Assembly: GCA_900465915.1 (NCBI GenBank)
Contig: UBKJ01000014.1
Location: forward strand, 1-64,000
DNA: 64,000 bases
Source of the DNA: Hyphomicrobiales bacterium
Lineage (GTDB): Bacteria; Pseudomonadota; Alphaproteobacteria; Rhizobiales; Rhizobiaceae
Direction: 5' to 3'
The notes under the pieces were generated by a model. It saw only the letters and a list, made by a program, of their open reading frames with translations, was not told the origin of the DNA and did not search any database. Both the position numbers and the translations under genes were made by a program. Below, piece by piece: positions 43,345-52,932 of the stretch (position 1 is its first letter; every line of letters begins with the position of its first letter).

Positions 43345-46314
43345 TCAGTTCGATACAAGCGCGAAGGCCAGCCATGTGTCCTTGTCCACATCCATACGCC
43401 CCTCAACCGCGTCGAGCTTGGTGCGCCGCATCGCCTCGTCGTAGGATCTGGTCTCGACAAGATGGGCGTAAAACCGATCCATGAAGATGGCCGCTCCCTG
43501 ATCGCTGACCGGCCAACGGGCGAGCAGGCTTCGGCGCGCGCCGGCTATCGCCAACGCGGAGGGCAGGCCGTTCAGACCTTCTACATAGCTGCGATCTCCT
43601 TGCGCCGTATCGCACGCCGACAGCACCACGAGATCCACTCCGGACAAATCCCACGAGGCGATCTCGGCGGCGTAAAGCGTTCCGTCGTCGCCGCGGCGAT
43701 GGGTCTGCTCTCCGTCGCTCGCTCCGGCGAGCGCAATGCCGGCCCGCCACAATGGCGCGGTATCGTCGGCGCCGACCGGCTCGAAAAAGCCGTGCGTCGC
43801 AAAATGCAGGATGCGCTGTCCGGAGGCCGCCTTGCGGATGGCTTCCTCGGTGGCCCGGCCTTTTCGCAATATGTCCGTTTCGTAGCCGGCCGCCTTCATG
43901 CGTCCGGCAATCGCGTCCACCTCGGGGCCCGTGGCCGGAAGCGCCGCGAGCCCGCCGCCTTCGCCATAGTCGACGTCGCCGACCAGAAGCATCCGGCCGG
44001 GTTCGGCGGGGCGGTCACGATCCGCTGACGGGATCGAACGCGCATTGCGCACGATGCGCACGTCGCGCGTCTCGATCAGGGCATGGCCTTTATCGTCGAG
44101 CAGCCCCTCGAAGGGGATCAGATATGTGACGCCGTCGGGCACGATGAACAGGCGGTTGACTTTCGCCAGCTGGGACTGGAACTTGCCGATCGTCATGTCA
44201 TAGAGCTTGCGCCGTTCCTTGTCTCCGGAAAGCTTGCCGTCGGCCGGAACGAGCGCTTCGAAATCCGCGGCCAGGCCAAGATCGGCGAGCTGTGCGTCGC
44301 CGTCCTGAAAGGCCATCATCGCGAATATCCGCTCCTCCACCTTTCCATTCGGCGAGCGCAGCGGCGCGCTGACGAAATCGAGCACCGCCGCGTCCTTATC
44401 GAGACCCGACAGGATGGCGGGATAGGAGCGCTGGCGCCCATGCTCCAGGCGGGCGAGCCCGCCGATCTTTTCGGCCAGCCTGGCTTCCGCCACGACAAGG
44501 TCGGCGTCGGTCGCATCCGGACCGGACAGGCTTTCCGCACGCAAGGCGCGAACGCGCTCCAGAAGGGCGAGATCGTCTTGCGAAAGCTCGTTATGTGCGC
44601 CGTCGAGCAGCGCGCGCTCCAGCGTTCCGGGTGTTTTCCACTCGACCAGAACGCGCCCGACGAGCGCCATGAGTTGCGGTTTGCCGCGCAGGTAACGGAA
44701 GCTGTAGCGCAGGATGTCGCCGATATTCTCGCGTGTCGTGGCCGTAACCTGCTCCAGCGTCGCGGTGTCGGTGGTCGATGCGATTTCGCGCTGCGACCAG
44801 ATGCGCAGCCTGCGTTCCAGCTCGACATAGGTCGCGAAGCTCTCTTTCCGTTCGAGCGCGCTCTCGCTGCGCGCCGTATTGGTGAGCATCGCAAGCGTCG
44901 TCGGATGATATTCGCCGTAATAGGCGTCCGCGAGGCGCAGGGACAGCCGGTTGAGCGCGAGCTCCTTGACGGCGTCGCCCTGCCGTCCGGCGATGCCTGC
45001 AAGCAGATTTGCGAGGCGCACGCTTTCCGCCGTGGGTTTCGCATCTTCCGATATCGCGTCGAAGCTGGCGCCGGCCGCATCCGCCGTCCCGGTCAGCACC
45101 GCAAGCATGTCCCGCTCCCGGCGGATATCGCGCGTCAGGGGATGGTTATGTCCGCGCGTGCTTTCCAGCGTCGCGACGATACTGTCGTAATATGTGCGGG
45201 CTTGCTGCGGCTGGCCCAGCCCTATCAGGTCCAGCGCAAGGTTCTTGCGGCTGACGAGCGTCGAATCGTGCGCCTGGCCGAGATTGGCCTCGCGCCATTC
45301 GAGGGCCTCGCGGTCGAGCGGTTCCGCTTCGGCGTAAAGTCCGAGGGTGCGCAACACGCCCGCAAGGTTGTTCGCCTGCAACATCGTGTCGTCGCTCGCG
45401 CCCAGCGCGCTTCTTGCGCGCGCCAGCGCATCCCGCAGCAGCGGCAGCGCGGCGGCGGGCCGCCCGGCGAAGGCGTAGGTCTGCCCAAGTCCTCCGATCG
45501 CGGCGATGGTGTCGGCGCTATTGGGGCCGGCCGCGGCGTTGAGAACCTCGATCGCCCGCTGGTGCCGGGCGATCGCCGCGTCGTAGCGGCGCCGGTCCCG
45601 TTCGAGGATGGCGGCGTTGAAATAGGTGATACCAAGAGAAACACGATCGTCGCCCTTGCTCAACACCGCGATCAAGCGGTCGAATATCTCCGAAGCCCGG
45701 TCGAGCGAGCCCCGGTTCTGGAGCATGACCGCCGTATTGTTGAGCATGCGCACATACAGGTCGCGATCTCCCTTCTCCAATACGGCGAAGGCCTTTTCCC
45801 GCAGTTCTTGCGCTTCATCGTGCATGCCCTGTTCGTCGAGAAGACCGGAAAGCGTCAGCCGTCCTGCCTGTAGCGCGGGAGCCGTCTCCCCCAGCGTATC
45901 GCGGCGGAAGGCGACCAGCCGGCGCGCCGCCGCCACGGCGATATCCGGCCGCCCCGTCTGGCTGGCCGCCTCGATCAACGCCTCTTGCCCGGGGTCGTAG
46001 AGGTCCGGCGACGCGACGGCGTCGGCGGCGGCGAGACGAGGCTCGAGCGTTTGCAGCGCCAGCGCCGGCTGGCCGACGGCGTTGGCGATTTCCGCAAGCC
46101 GGATCGCGATGCGCAATGCGTCGGGTCCGTGCGCCTTTTTCAGAAGGGCCTGATAAATCTTGAGCGCATCCCCATACCGTCCCGCGCGCACATCGGCTTC
46201 CGCAGCTTGCATCGTCGGCGGGCTGGCGTCCTGCGCAAAGCAAGGCGCGAAGCCGCACCACCATAGAACGAACGCTGTCAGGAATTTCGGGGCGGCTTTA
46301 CGCATGGACGGCAT
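43345..46314 (-). CDS. Secreted TPR-CHAT domain protein
   Basis: A 989-residue protein starting at MPSMRKAAPKF, with a signal peptide (FLTAFVLWWCGFAPCFAQ). It has a long array of TPR-type helical repeats (about 35-500) and a C-terminal CHAT protease-like domain. The caspase-like dyad is present: His841 in ILHFATHGFFEP and Cys901 in LVVLSACDTAQGD, with a final ARWPVSDQGA. CHAT proteins are peptidases or peptidase-like effectors, and this one should act outside the cytoplasm. The start is uncertain because no strong binding site is visible; the frame extends further upstream. Confidence 0.82.
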   Translation of the reverse strand: MPSMRKAAPKFLTAFVLWWCGFAPCFAQDASPPTMQAAEADVRAGRYGDALKIYQALLKKAHGPDALRIAIRLAEIANAVGQPALALQTLEPRLAAADAVASPDLYDPGQEALIEAASQTGRPDIAVAAARRLVAFRRDTLGETAPALQAGRLTLSGLLDEQGMHDEAQELREKAFAVLEKGDRDLYVRMLNNTAVMLQNRGSLDRASEIFDRLIAVLSKGDDRVSLGITYFNAAILERDRRRYDAAIARHQRAIEVLNAAAGPNSADTIAAIGGLGQTYAFAGRPAAALPLLRDALARARSALGASDDTMLQANNLAGVLRTLGLYAEAEPLDREALEWREANLGQAHDSTLVSRKNLALDLIGLGQPQQARTYYDSIVATLESTRGHNHPLTRDIRRERDMLAVLTGTADAAGASFDAISEDAKPTAESVRLANLLAGIAGRQGDAVKELALNRLSLRLADAYYGEYHPTTLAMLTNTARSESALERKESFATYVELERRLRIWSQREIASTTDTATLEQVTATTRENIGDILRYSFRYLRGKPQLMALVGRVLVEWKTPGTLERALLDGAHNELSQDDLALLERVRALRAESLSGPDATDADLVVAEARLAEKIGGLARLEHGRQRSYPAILSGLDKDAAVLDFVSAPLRSPNGKVEERIFAMMAFQDGDAQLADLGLAADFEALVPADGKLSGDKERRKLYDMTIGKFQSQLAKVNRLFIVPDGVTYLIPFEGLLDDKGHALIETRDVRIVRNARSIPSADRDRPAEPGRMLLVGDVDYGEGGGLAALPATGPEVDAIAGRMKAAGYETDILRKGRATEEAIRKAASGQRILHFATHGFFEPVGADDTAPLWRAGIALAGASDGEQTHRRGDDGTLYAAEIASWDLSGVDLVVLSACDTAQGDRSYVEGLNGLPSALAIAGARRSLLARWPVSDQGAAIFMDRFYAHLVETRSYDEAMRRTKLDAVEGRMDVDKDTWLAFALVSN

Positions 46315-46573
46315 GAGCGATATCCAACTGTCTTCGACGCCATCCCCGTGATATTGCGGTTTATCCAGATGGCCAAGTCCCGATGCCGGTTCTTGGCGGG
46401 TTCTTTGACAGATTCCGCTTCCGCCATCAGGCTCCATCCTTGAGCGCCGAGACGCTCCAGACTGCCCTCCAAGCAATGTCGCTACACCGCTTGCGATCAG
46501 ATTATGCGCCATAACCAGCTTAGGATTTTCACGGCTGTTTCGACTTCCGCCCTGAAGCGGATAGGACGGCTGC

Positions 46574-46999
46574 CTACATTTCACTTCTATTTTCAAGAGC
46601 CTCGTCTTCAACGAAAAGGTCCAGTCCCCAGCTGACGCCGCAATCCGCGAGCACCCTCATCGCGGAAGGCTCGAGCCAGATTCCACATTGCTCGTCATAA
46701 GGCTGATAGAACGCGCCATAGATCGTAATCTGCTTTGGCCGCACTTCCTGCCGCAGCCGTGCGAAGGCTTCCTCCCGGCCTCGTATCTGTGCGATCAGGC
46801 AGTCGAGCGCATTCTCATGCTCGGCTCCGTTTCGGAGCCTTTCGCTCAACCCATCCAGGTTCCAGCCATTCTTTTTGCGCGGCGAACCGTTACGCATCGG
46901 GTCACCCTTGCGAACTACGTATGTGGGTTCGACGCCCAGGATCGCAGTCACCATGTCGGGGTCGGCGTCGAAGTCGGCGATCGAGAGCGAGATCATCAC
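46574..46999 (-). CDS. DUF4279-family protein
   Basis: A 141-residue soluble protein beginning MMISLSIADFDADPDMVTAILGVEPT, followed by KGDP, the pattern of DUF4279. Proteins of this type are often small orphan genes, and some occur with polymorphic toxins as likely immunity proteins. Nothing directly upstream looks like a cognate toxin. Confidence 0.65.
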   Translation of the reverse strand: MMISLSIADFDADPDMVTAILGVEPTYVVRKGDPMRNGSPRKKNGWNLDGLSERLRNGAEHENALDCLIAQIRGREEAFARLRQEVRPKQITIYGAFYQPYDEQCGIWLEPSAMRVLADCGVSWGLDLFVEDEALENRSEM

Positions 47000-47079
47000 C
47001 TATCCTATCTAGCTTCTGAAAGCGGAACACATGACGTTGCGCCTCCAGGGTTCATCGCAAAACTGCGGCATAGCTGGAT

Positions 47080-48618
47080 TTAGAACTTCTGCGGCAGGCT
47101 GGTCGCCACATGAGATTCTGCATTGCCTGTTCCGTGTGTAAAGGACTTGCGTCCGAACCATTCCGCAAGCGTCAGCGTTGAACTGTCGTCCGGCGGACGG
47201 CGCAGGAATTCGGCCACTTCGGCGCGCCAGACGCGGAAGCTGAAGCGAAAGCACCAGCGCAGATGCGCGCGAAGCGCGGGATCGGGGTGGAACAGCACCC
47301 GGCGCAACGCCCTTGGCCGCGCATGAACCGCAAGCTCCATCAGCTTCACCATCCAGAAGATCGCCCGCGAGGAAAGATGCCGCGACGACAGCAATTGGTT
47401 GCGATAATCCCATTTCGCCCGGTCGGGCTGGATCACGACGCGATCGGCGTTCCCCGCCGTCCAGTCCGACCAGCGGTGAGGGGTCACATACATCGCGTTC
47501 AACAGGTCGGGATCGTAAAGCGAAACCTGCCGGATCGCGCGGAGATAGTCGCCCATGCGCTCCTCCTCGAAGCCGACGATGTGGCCTAGCATCGACAGGA
47601 TTCCATGTTCGCGCAACAGCGCCACCGCCTGCTGGTCCTCGCGCACCGTCGAGCCTTTGCGGATGGCGGCCAGCGTCGCCGGATCGGTCGTCTCGATCCC
47701 CATCAGCACGCAGATCATGCCCGCTCGCTTCATCAGCGGCAGAAGGTCTGCGTCGCGCACGATATCGGTGGCCCGGATCGTCGCGAACAAGCCGACCGGC
47801 ACGTTCTCCTCGACCAGCGCTTCAAGGAATTCGCGCCACAGCCGCTTGGACGAAGTCGGATTCTCGTCCGCCAGGTCGACGAAATTGATTCCGTGGCTCC
47901 GGTGCAGCCAGGCGATTTCGGCCGCAACCGCTCTCGGGTCACGCCAGCGCCATTTTGACCAGAATTGATATTGCCCGCAATAGGAGCATTGATGCGGACA
48001 GCCGCGCGAGAACTGGATGATCGCCGCGCGGCCAAGACCAAAACACTGGTAGAGATCCCAATCCTCGATCAGTTCCCAGCCCACGCGCCAATCGTCCAGC
48101 TTGCGGATCAGCGGCGCGGGCGGGTTATCATGCAATACGCCGCCCGCGGCCCGGAAGGTAATTCCCTGGACCCGGGACAGCGCCTCGCCTCGGCTCAGGC
48201 GATCCGCCAAATCGAGCGCCACCGCCTCGCCCTCGCCACGCGCAACGATATCGACAGCGTCGATCTCCGTCAGAATGTCTTTGGCGTGATAGGTCGGATA
48301 GACGCCACCATAGACGGTGACGGCCAGGGGGCAGGCCCGTTTGGCGGCGCGCAACGTCTCGATGCAGGCGGGATGCGCCGGGGTCGATCCAGCGTGACCG
48401 GTCATCACCATGTCGGGCTGGAAGGCCGTGATGCGATTTTCGATTTGCTGCGACGTCAGGCGATGCCTTTCGGCGTCCAGCAGCGCGACCTCGTGTCCCG
48501 CATCGATGAGCGGCCCGCCGATGCAGAGTAGGCCGAAGGGTATCTGATGGCCGACGCCGCGTGACGTCAGCGAAATATAGGCGGGATTGACCAGAAGGAT
48601 GCGAAGCGGGCCACCCAT
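47080..48618 (-). CDS. B12-binding radical SAM protein, BchE-like
   Basis: About 512 residues. The N-terminal cobalamin-binding domain (RILLVNPAYISLTSRG, GHEVALLDAERH) is followed by the radical SAM motif CPHQCSYC in QFSRGCPHQCSYCGQYQFW. The blocks NFVDLADENPTSSKRLWREFL, GMICVLMGIETTDPATLAAI and MYVTPHRWSDWT resemble anaerobic Mg-protoporphyrin IX monomethyl ester cyclase (BchE). No other bacteriochlorophyll gene is in the window, so the substrate may be another tetrapyrrole or unrelated. The start is taken at ATG 48618 (MGGPLRILLVNP), since family members begin close to this motif. Confidence 0.75.
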   Translation of the reverse strand: MGGPLRILLVNPAYISLTSRGVGHQIPFGLLCIGGPLIDAGHEVALLDAERHRLTSQQIENRITAFQPDMVMTGHAGSTPAHPACIETLRAAKRACPLAVTVYGGVYPTYHAKDILTEIDAVDIVARGEGEAVALDLADRLSRGEALSRVQGITFRAAGGVLHDNPPAPLIRKLDDWRVGWELIEDWDLYQCFGLGRAAIIQFSRGCPHQCSYCGQYQFWSKWRWRDPRAVAAEIAWLHRSHGINFVDLADENPTSSKRLWREFLEALVEENVPVGLFATIRATDIVRDADLLPLMKRAGMICVLMGIETTDPATLAAIRKGSTVREDQQAVALLREHGILSMLGHIVGFEEERMGDYLRAIRQVSLYDPDLLNAMYVTPHRWSDWTAGNADRVVIQPDRAKWDYRNQLLSSRHLSSRAIFWMVKLMELAVHARPRALRRVLFHPDPALRAHLRWCFRFSFRVWRAEVAEFLRRPPDDSSTLTLAEWFGRKSFTHGTGNAESHVATSLPQKF

Positions 48619-48734
48619 GCGGTTTGGACGTCTTATTTCAATCTCCAATGTTGCAATAATTGCCTTAGCTGGGGCAAAAATATTTAGCGTAGCATAAATT
48701 AGAAGCTACCCGCCACACGCGGGGTTATCCATCT

Positions 48735-49133
48735 TCATTTGAGCAGCGGAAGTATTTCCGGCGCACAGGACGTCGTGATGGTTTCGATTTCTCTCTCGCT
48801 ATAGCTCGTTTGTGTCTTTGCGTTGAACTCCGCCATTTTTTTGAATTCTGCTATCGCTTCGCTCTCTGCTTTTCCCAGCTTCGCGCCAAGATCCACGGTT
48901 TTGCGCATGTATCGTTCCGTCGCGGCCTCGAAAGCTTCTTCCATCTTCTTTTCGTCAATGCTTCGCGCCAAAATCGTGAAGGCGCCTATATGCGCGCCAC
49001 ACATCATGGCTTGATTGTAATCGCCACGAATTTCATCATTGGCCTCGGCAAGCGAAGCTGACGATGACGCAGCCACAAAAGCGCAAACAATGCTTGCGAG
49101 GCCGGTGAAACGATAGAGGGAGTTTGGCTTCAT
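48735..49133 (-). CDS. Small secreted protein of unknown function
   Basis: A 132-residue protein with a signal peptide (LYRFTGLASIVCAFVAASSSASLA) and a short helical mature region. Two cysteines (in MMCGAH and TSCAPE) could form a disulfide. The ATG at 49133 has a good AAGGGAG site. I do not recognise a family. It stands alone in a GC-poor stretch. Confidence 0.6.
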   Translation of the reverse strand: MKPNSLYRFTGLASIVCAFVAASSSASLAEANDEIRGDYNQAMMCGAHIGAFTILARSIDEKKMEEAFEAATERYMRKTVDLGAKLGKAESEAIAEFKKMAEFNAKTQTSYSEREIETITTSCAPEILPLLK

Positions 49134-49307
49134 GTATCTCCCTTTGATCAATCGTTGCGGCGGACATATGGGACGTCATATGTCTCAAGAATTACATGAT
49201 AGATGCTATCTGTCGAACCATGTTTTGAACACGCGTATTTCCCTCCAGTTCCACTTCGGGGCGATGATGAAACCACCTATTGTTCTAGCTGTCCGATAGC
49301 GCCGCGA

Positions 49308-49781
49308 TCAGTCATCAGGAATGAATACATAATTTGGGCATTGCCCGATATATTTGTCATTCAATCCCTTCATCGCCACGGAAATCGATTGATCTTCCTC
49401 ATCGTCGCTATCGAGGCCCATCAAACTGAGGCTAAGCTTGGGCGATACGACTGATCCGGCGACATCCAGGAGATCATTATCCAGCGCTCGAATATGTCTT
49501 AATGTCGTTTCCCAATCCGAATTGAATAGGTCGAGTCCATCGAGCTGCACCTTTTCCACCTCTTTGGAGAAAGTGATCTCTATAAGTATTCCGTTCTCAT
49601 CGAAGGTTAATATCGGCTCCGATATAGCGCGATATTCCTGCGTATTCCCGCTTTTACGCTTCACTTTGCGATTTGGGGCGCCTAAGAGCCTCGCCGCATC
49701 ATCGGGCGTCATGCCGAAATTCAAAGGTCCGGCTCCCGCCAGCGGTCTGATATCCCAATCCATGCCGTTATGCGCTCCCAA
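49308..49781 (-). CDS. Orphan small protein, immunity-like
   Basis: A 157-residue acidic soluble protein. The N-terminus PLAGAGPLNFGMTPDDAARLLGAP resembles the GMTxxxxxxLLGxP start seen in several small immunity-type and BamE-like families, but the rest is not recognised. Its first ATG lies 16 bases after the stop of the upstream gene on the same strand, so the two may form an operon. Function is unknown. Confidence 0.5.
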   Translation of the reverse strand: MGAHNGMDWDIRPLAGAGPLNFGMTPDDAARLLGAPNRKVKRKSGNTQEYRAISEPILTFDENGILIEITFSKEVEKVQLDGLDLFNSDWETTLRHIRALDNDLLDVAGSVVSPKLSLSLMGLDSDDEEDQSISVAMKGLNDKYIGQCPNYVFIPDD

Positions 49782-49797
49782 TCGTGCTATACGAATG

Positions 49798-50298
49798 TCA
49801 CGATTTCCGTGACATAGAACATTGTTGGATGCAGGAAAGCATCCATTTCGCCCTAAGCCTGCGATGGATGTTTTCTTTGTTCAAGCGCTCTTTCAGGGCC
49901 TCCTTCAACGACGGCGTCGCGATGATGCGCGCCAGACGGCAATAGTCGCGGAATTCTTGAGTGCTTCTTTCATCGACGATTTTGAGAAGGACTTTCTCCA
50001 GGCGGTCAATCTGTTGCTTCGATAAGGGAACGCGCTTGAGAAACCGGGCAAGTTTCGCCTTGATATAACCGGATCGAAAAAACCACGGATCGGCTTCGAG
50101 GAACTCGATGGCCGTTTCCACACCGCGCGCATCGCCGCTTCTTAACCGATCATACTGCTTCGAAAAATCTGGCGGGTAAGCCGAACAAACGGCATTGTGG
50201 AAGCGATCGACAAGTTCGGGCGTTCGCGGCGCAGCATGAAGCGCCTTTCGTGCTTTCTCAACCTCGCTCGCCCGTGCGGCCCACGGAAATCTGCTCAA
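49798..50298 (-). CDS. Orphan helical protein of unknown function
   Basis: A 166-residue basic, mostly helical protein (RLRSGDARGVETAIEFLEADPWFFRSGYIKAKLARFL). No domain is recognised. It precedes the 49308 gene on the same strand, perhaps as a pair. Composition is less GC-rich than in the flanking metabolic genes. Confidence 0.5.
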   Translation of the reverse strand: MSRFPWAARASEVEKARKALHAAPRTPELVDRFHNAVCSAYPPDFSKQYDRLRSGDARGVETAIEFLEADPWFFRSGYIKAKLARFLKRVPLSKQQIDRLEKVLLKIVDERSTQEFRDYCRLARIIATPSLKEALKERLNKENIHRRLRAKWMLSCIQQCSMSRKS

Positions 50299-50448
50299 TA
50301 GATACCGTCCTTGTGCGAAAGACCGGCGATCCTGACGCCATCGCCCCAGCGGTGAATCCGACCGTATCAGATAGGTGGACAGCAGGAGAAGGGCGCCGCC
50401 GCAGGCAGGGTCAAGATGCGGGTTGGAAAAATCATGGCGAAATTGTGA

Positions 50449-50712
50449 TTAATTGTTGACTTTTCCAGTCAAGTTATTGCAGATAGCACCGTCAACGAAG
50501 CCCGCAAGAATCTGAAAATAGAGGATGGCGCTTATAAAATATTGGTCATCCATCATTTCGCAAAAAGCGAACCGTTGCCGGTCGCTTACGCGATAGGATT
50601 CACGAAGCTAGCCTTGTTCGATCATGTTATTCTTGAATGTGGTCGACACCTAAGCGGCTGCGTTGACCGCAAATTAGCATCAGAGCCAGCATACCCTACA
50701 GCCAGCCACTGA
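50449..50712 (+). pseudogene. Open frame without a start codon, probable gene remnant
   Basis: A plus-strand frame of 88 codons follows a TGA and ends at TGA 50710-50712 but has no usable ATG or GTG near its beginning. It reads protein-like sequence (ILVIHHFAKSEPLPVAYAIG, FTKLALFDHVILECGRHLSG). It may be the tail of a lost gene. A weak similarity in pattern to DUF4262 is possible but not safe. Confidence 0.35.
50457..50471. promoter_or_regulatory. TGA-N9-TCA site upstream of the second heme receptor
   Basis: TGACTTTTCCAGTCA matches the core of a RirA-type operator but lacks the TGATAAT...AAGTTT extension of the other two sites. It lies about 265 bases from the receptor start, which is far for a simple operator. 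Confidence 0.25.
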
Positions 50713-50736
50713 TTTTCGAATCTCTTGAGGAAAACA

Positions 50737-52881
50737 GTGAAGAGATATTCGGGGATACTTACGTTGGCCTGCAGCGCCCTTGCGCTGAATATATGCATCG
50801 CTCACGCGCAGACCGCCGATGACAGCGCGAAGCAGAAGGAAGAGGGCGTTGCGTCCGCTCAGTCCGCCAAAAACAATGGTGTGACGGAGCTGCAGCCGAT
50901 CATCATCAGCGCTGGCGTCGACCTCGATGCGCCTTACCTGACGCCGGGCGGCGTCAGCGTCATCGATGGTTATGTCGTGCAGGAAAAATATGGCGGCGAC
51001 GCCAACGCCATCGTTCGCTCCATGCCGGGCACGTTCACGCGCATTTCATCCAGCCAGCCGGGGGTGGCCGTCAACATCCGAGGCTTCGAATCCGACGGCC
51101 GCGTGAACACGATGATCGATGGCGTTCCGCAGATGTTCAGGAATACGGCGGGGCATGCTTCGACCGGCGGCGAACTGCTTTATATCGACACCAATCTTCT
51201 CGCCGGCGTGGGCGCCGAGCGAGGTCCGGTAAACGGAGCCCACGGCATGGGATCGCTGGCCGGCGCGGTGAATTTCCGAACCATCGACTTCGATGACGTC
51301 GTGCTCGATGGACAGGATCAGGGCGTCAAGACGATCATGAAAGCCGGGAATAACGGCTTCGGCTATTCCGGCATGATCGCGGCCGGCGCCAAAGGCGCCG
51401 TTCCGTCGACTGGCTTGACGGCTTCCGTCACCGGCGCCTTCAGCTATAGCGATCATGACAATTACCGTCGCGGCGACGGCGTCTACAACACGCCCGACGC
51501 AAGCAATAAACCCGGTTCCGGCCTGCTGAAGTTCCATCTGCAGCCCGATGACGTCCATGATCTGAAGCTCGGCGCAAGGTGGTACAAGAACGACTTTCTC
51601 GTATCGGGCTATGATTGGGGAGTGAGTAATGCGACCTACACGGCGAACTATTCCTACAACCCGGATAGCGAATGGATCGATCTGAAGATCAACGCCTATT
51701 ACAATCGGACCAACATGTCCTACGATCCCACGTCGGGCGGCTCCTATCGCAAACGCGACACACAGGATGATGGTTATGGTTTCGACGTCACCAATACGAG
51801 CAGGTTCGATATAACGGACGCCCTGAGCGCTCGCTGGGAATATGGCGCCGCGTATTCCTCCGATGACTACAAGGTAAACGAATATAGGGGAGCAAATCCT
51901 CCCGGGCGAATGCAGAAAGCGCGCGCTTGGACCGATCTGACCTTATCGCAAGGCATTTTTGAGCTGAGCACGGCTCTCAATTACGACTATTGGACGCTCA
52001 GCGGACACCAAAGCCCCTGTAAAGCGGATGTGGGTTTCTGCCCTCCCACGGGCGGCGACGTGGACGTGTCACGCCACGAAGACGCGCTCAATCCCAAAAT
52101 AACGCTGTCGGCCAAGCCTACGGACTGGTTACAACCTTACGTGACTTATGCTCATACATTCCGGCCCCCTTCGGCGCGCGAAGCGCTTTGGGCGCTCGTA
52201 CCGATCGGCGCGGGTATCGGCGGCGGCCAGTATTCCAACTTCTATCTCGATCCTGAGAAATCCCGCGGATGGGAATTTGGCGCCAACATCCTCAAGGACG
52301 ATCTTTTCTTCACGAGTGATGCGCTTCGCTTGAAGGTCAATTACTTCCGCTACGATATTGAAAATTATATCGTGAATAATCTGATGACCTTGCCAGGCGA
52401 TCCCTACGAACGCGCGATATGGGTCAACGTTCCAGGAACGACCCATTCCAAAGGTTTCGAGATCGAGGGAGGCTATGATGCGCGGGTCGCTTATGTGAAC
52501 CTGTCATATACCCATGCAAGCAACGACCAGCCGGTCGGCTGGGGCGCGGGCATCGGCAACGGGGACACAACGTTCCTGCCGGAAGATTATGTCACCCTGG
52601 ATGTCGGCGTTCGCGCATTCGAAGAGGCTCTTACCGTTGGGGCGACGATGAATCATGTCGGCGGCAGCCGTTATGCGGTGGGCTTAGGCGATACGGCGAA
52701 CAAGGAATCCTACACGCTCTATAACCTCTATGCTTCATATAAGTTCAACAAGCACGCGACCGCCTTCATGAACATCGAGAACTTGACCAACGTCGCCTAT
52801 AGCCCGGCAGTTTCGGGAGAAATGTCGGAAAAGACGGGACGTGGACGCACCTTCATGGTCGGTCTGACGACCCAATTCTGA
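50737..52881 (+). CDS. TonB-dependent heme/hemoglobin-type receptor
   Basis: A 714-residue outer-membrane receptor with a signal peptide (SGILTLACSALALNICIAHAQ). It has a plug (VVQEKYGGDANAIVRSMPG, VAVNIRGFESDGRVNTMIDG) and a barrel with HTFRPPSAREALWALVP, ending VGLTTQF. It lacks an STN domain, so unlike the 22776 receptor it does not signal. Plug and barrel resemble the heme receptor in this window. The GTG at 50737 is preferred because TTGAGGAAAACA directly precedes it. It stands alone, without periplasmic heme-transport genes. Confidence 0.82.
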   Translation: MKRYSGILTLACSALALNICIAHAQTADDSAKQKEEGVASAQSAKNNGVTELQPIIISAGVDLDAPYLTPGGVSVIDGYVVQEKYGGDANAIVRSMPGTFTRISSSQPGVAVNIRGFESDGRVNTMIDGVPQMFRNTAGHASTGGELLYIDTNLLAGVGAERGPVNGAHGMGSLAGAVNFRTIDFDDVVLDGQDQGVKTIMKAGNNGFGYSGMIAAGAKGAVPSTGLTASVTGAFSYSDHDNYRRGDGVYNTPDASNKPGSGLLKFHLQPDDVHDLKLGARWYKNDFLVSGYDWGVSNATYTANYSYNPDSEWIDLKINAYYNRTNMSYDPTSGGSYRKRDTQDDGYGFDVTNTSRFDITDALSARWEYGAAYSSDDYKVNEYRGANPPGRMQKARAWTDLTLSQGIFELSTALNYDYWTLSGHQSPCKADVGFCPPTGGDVDVSRHEDALNPKITLSAKPTDWLQPYVTYAHTFRPPSAREALWALVPIGAGIGGGQYSNFYLDPEKSRGWEFGANILKDDLFFTSDALRLKVNYFRYDIENYIVNNLMTLPGDPYERAIWVNVPGTTHSKGFEIEGGYDARVAYVNLSYTHASNDQPVGWGAGIGNGDTTFLPEDYVTLDVGVRAFEEALTVGATMNHVGGSRYAVGLGDTANKESYTLYNLYASYKFNKHATAFMNIENLTNVAYSPAVSGEMSEKTGRGRTFMVGLTTQF

Positions 52882-52909
52882 CAATACGGAACAAAGCTCT
52901 GTAAAATAG

Positions 52910-52932
52910 CACCGCCCTTTCAAAGGGCGGTG
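52910..52932 (+). terminator. Hairpin terminator after the second receptor
   Basis: CACCGCCCTTT and AAAGGGCGGTG pair around a single C (11-base stem arms; the real loop takes a few central bases). There is no T tract after it, so efficiency is uncertain. The rest of the gap to 53185 (about 250 bases) shows no gene that I can support. Confidence 0.55.

Noticed and set aside
44083-45873. 596-codon plus-strand frame inside the CHAT gene
   Set aside because: Composition (Arg, Glu, His-rich) and lack of motifs mark it as a shadow of the minus-strand TPR-CHAT gene.
50457-50471. Strong RirA site for the second receptor
   Set aside because: The core matches but it is far from the start and lacks the extension found at the other two sites. 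It is kept only as a low-confidence feature.
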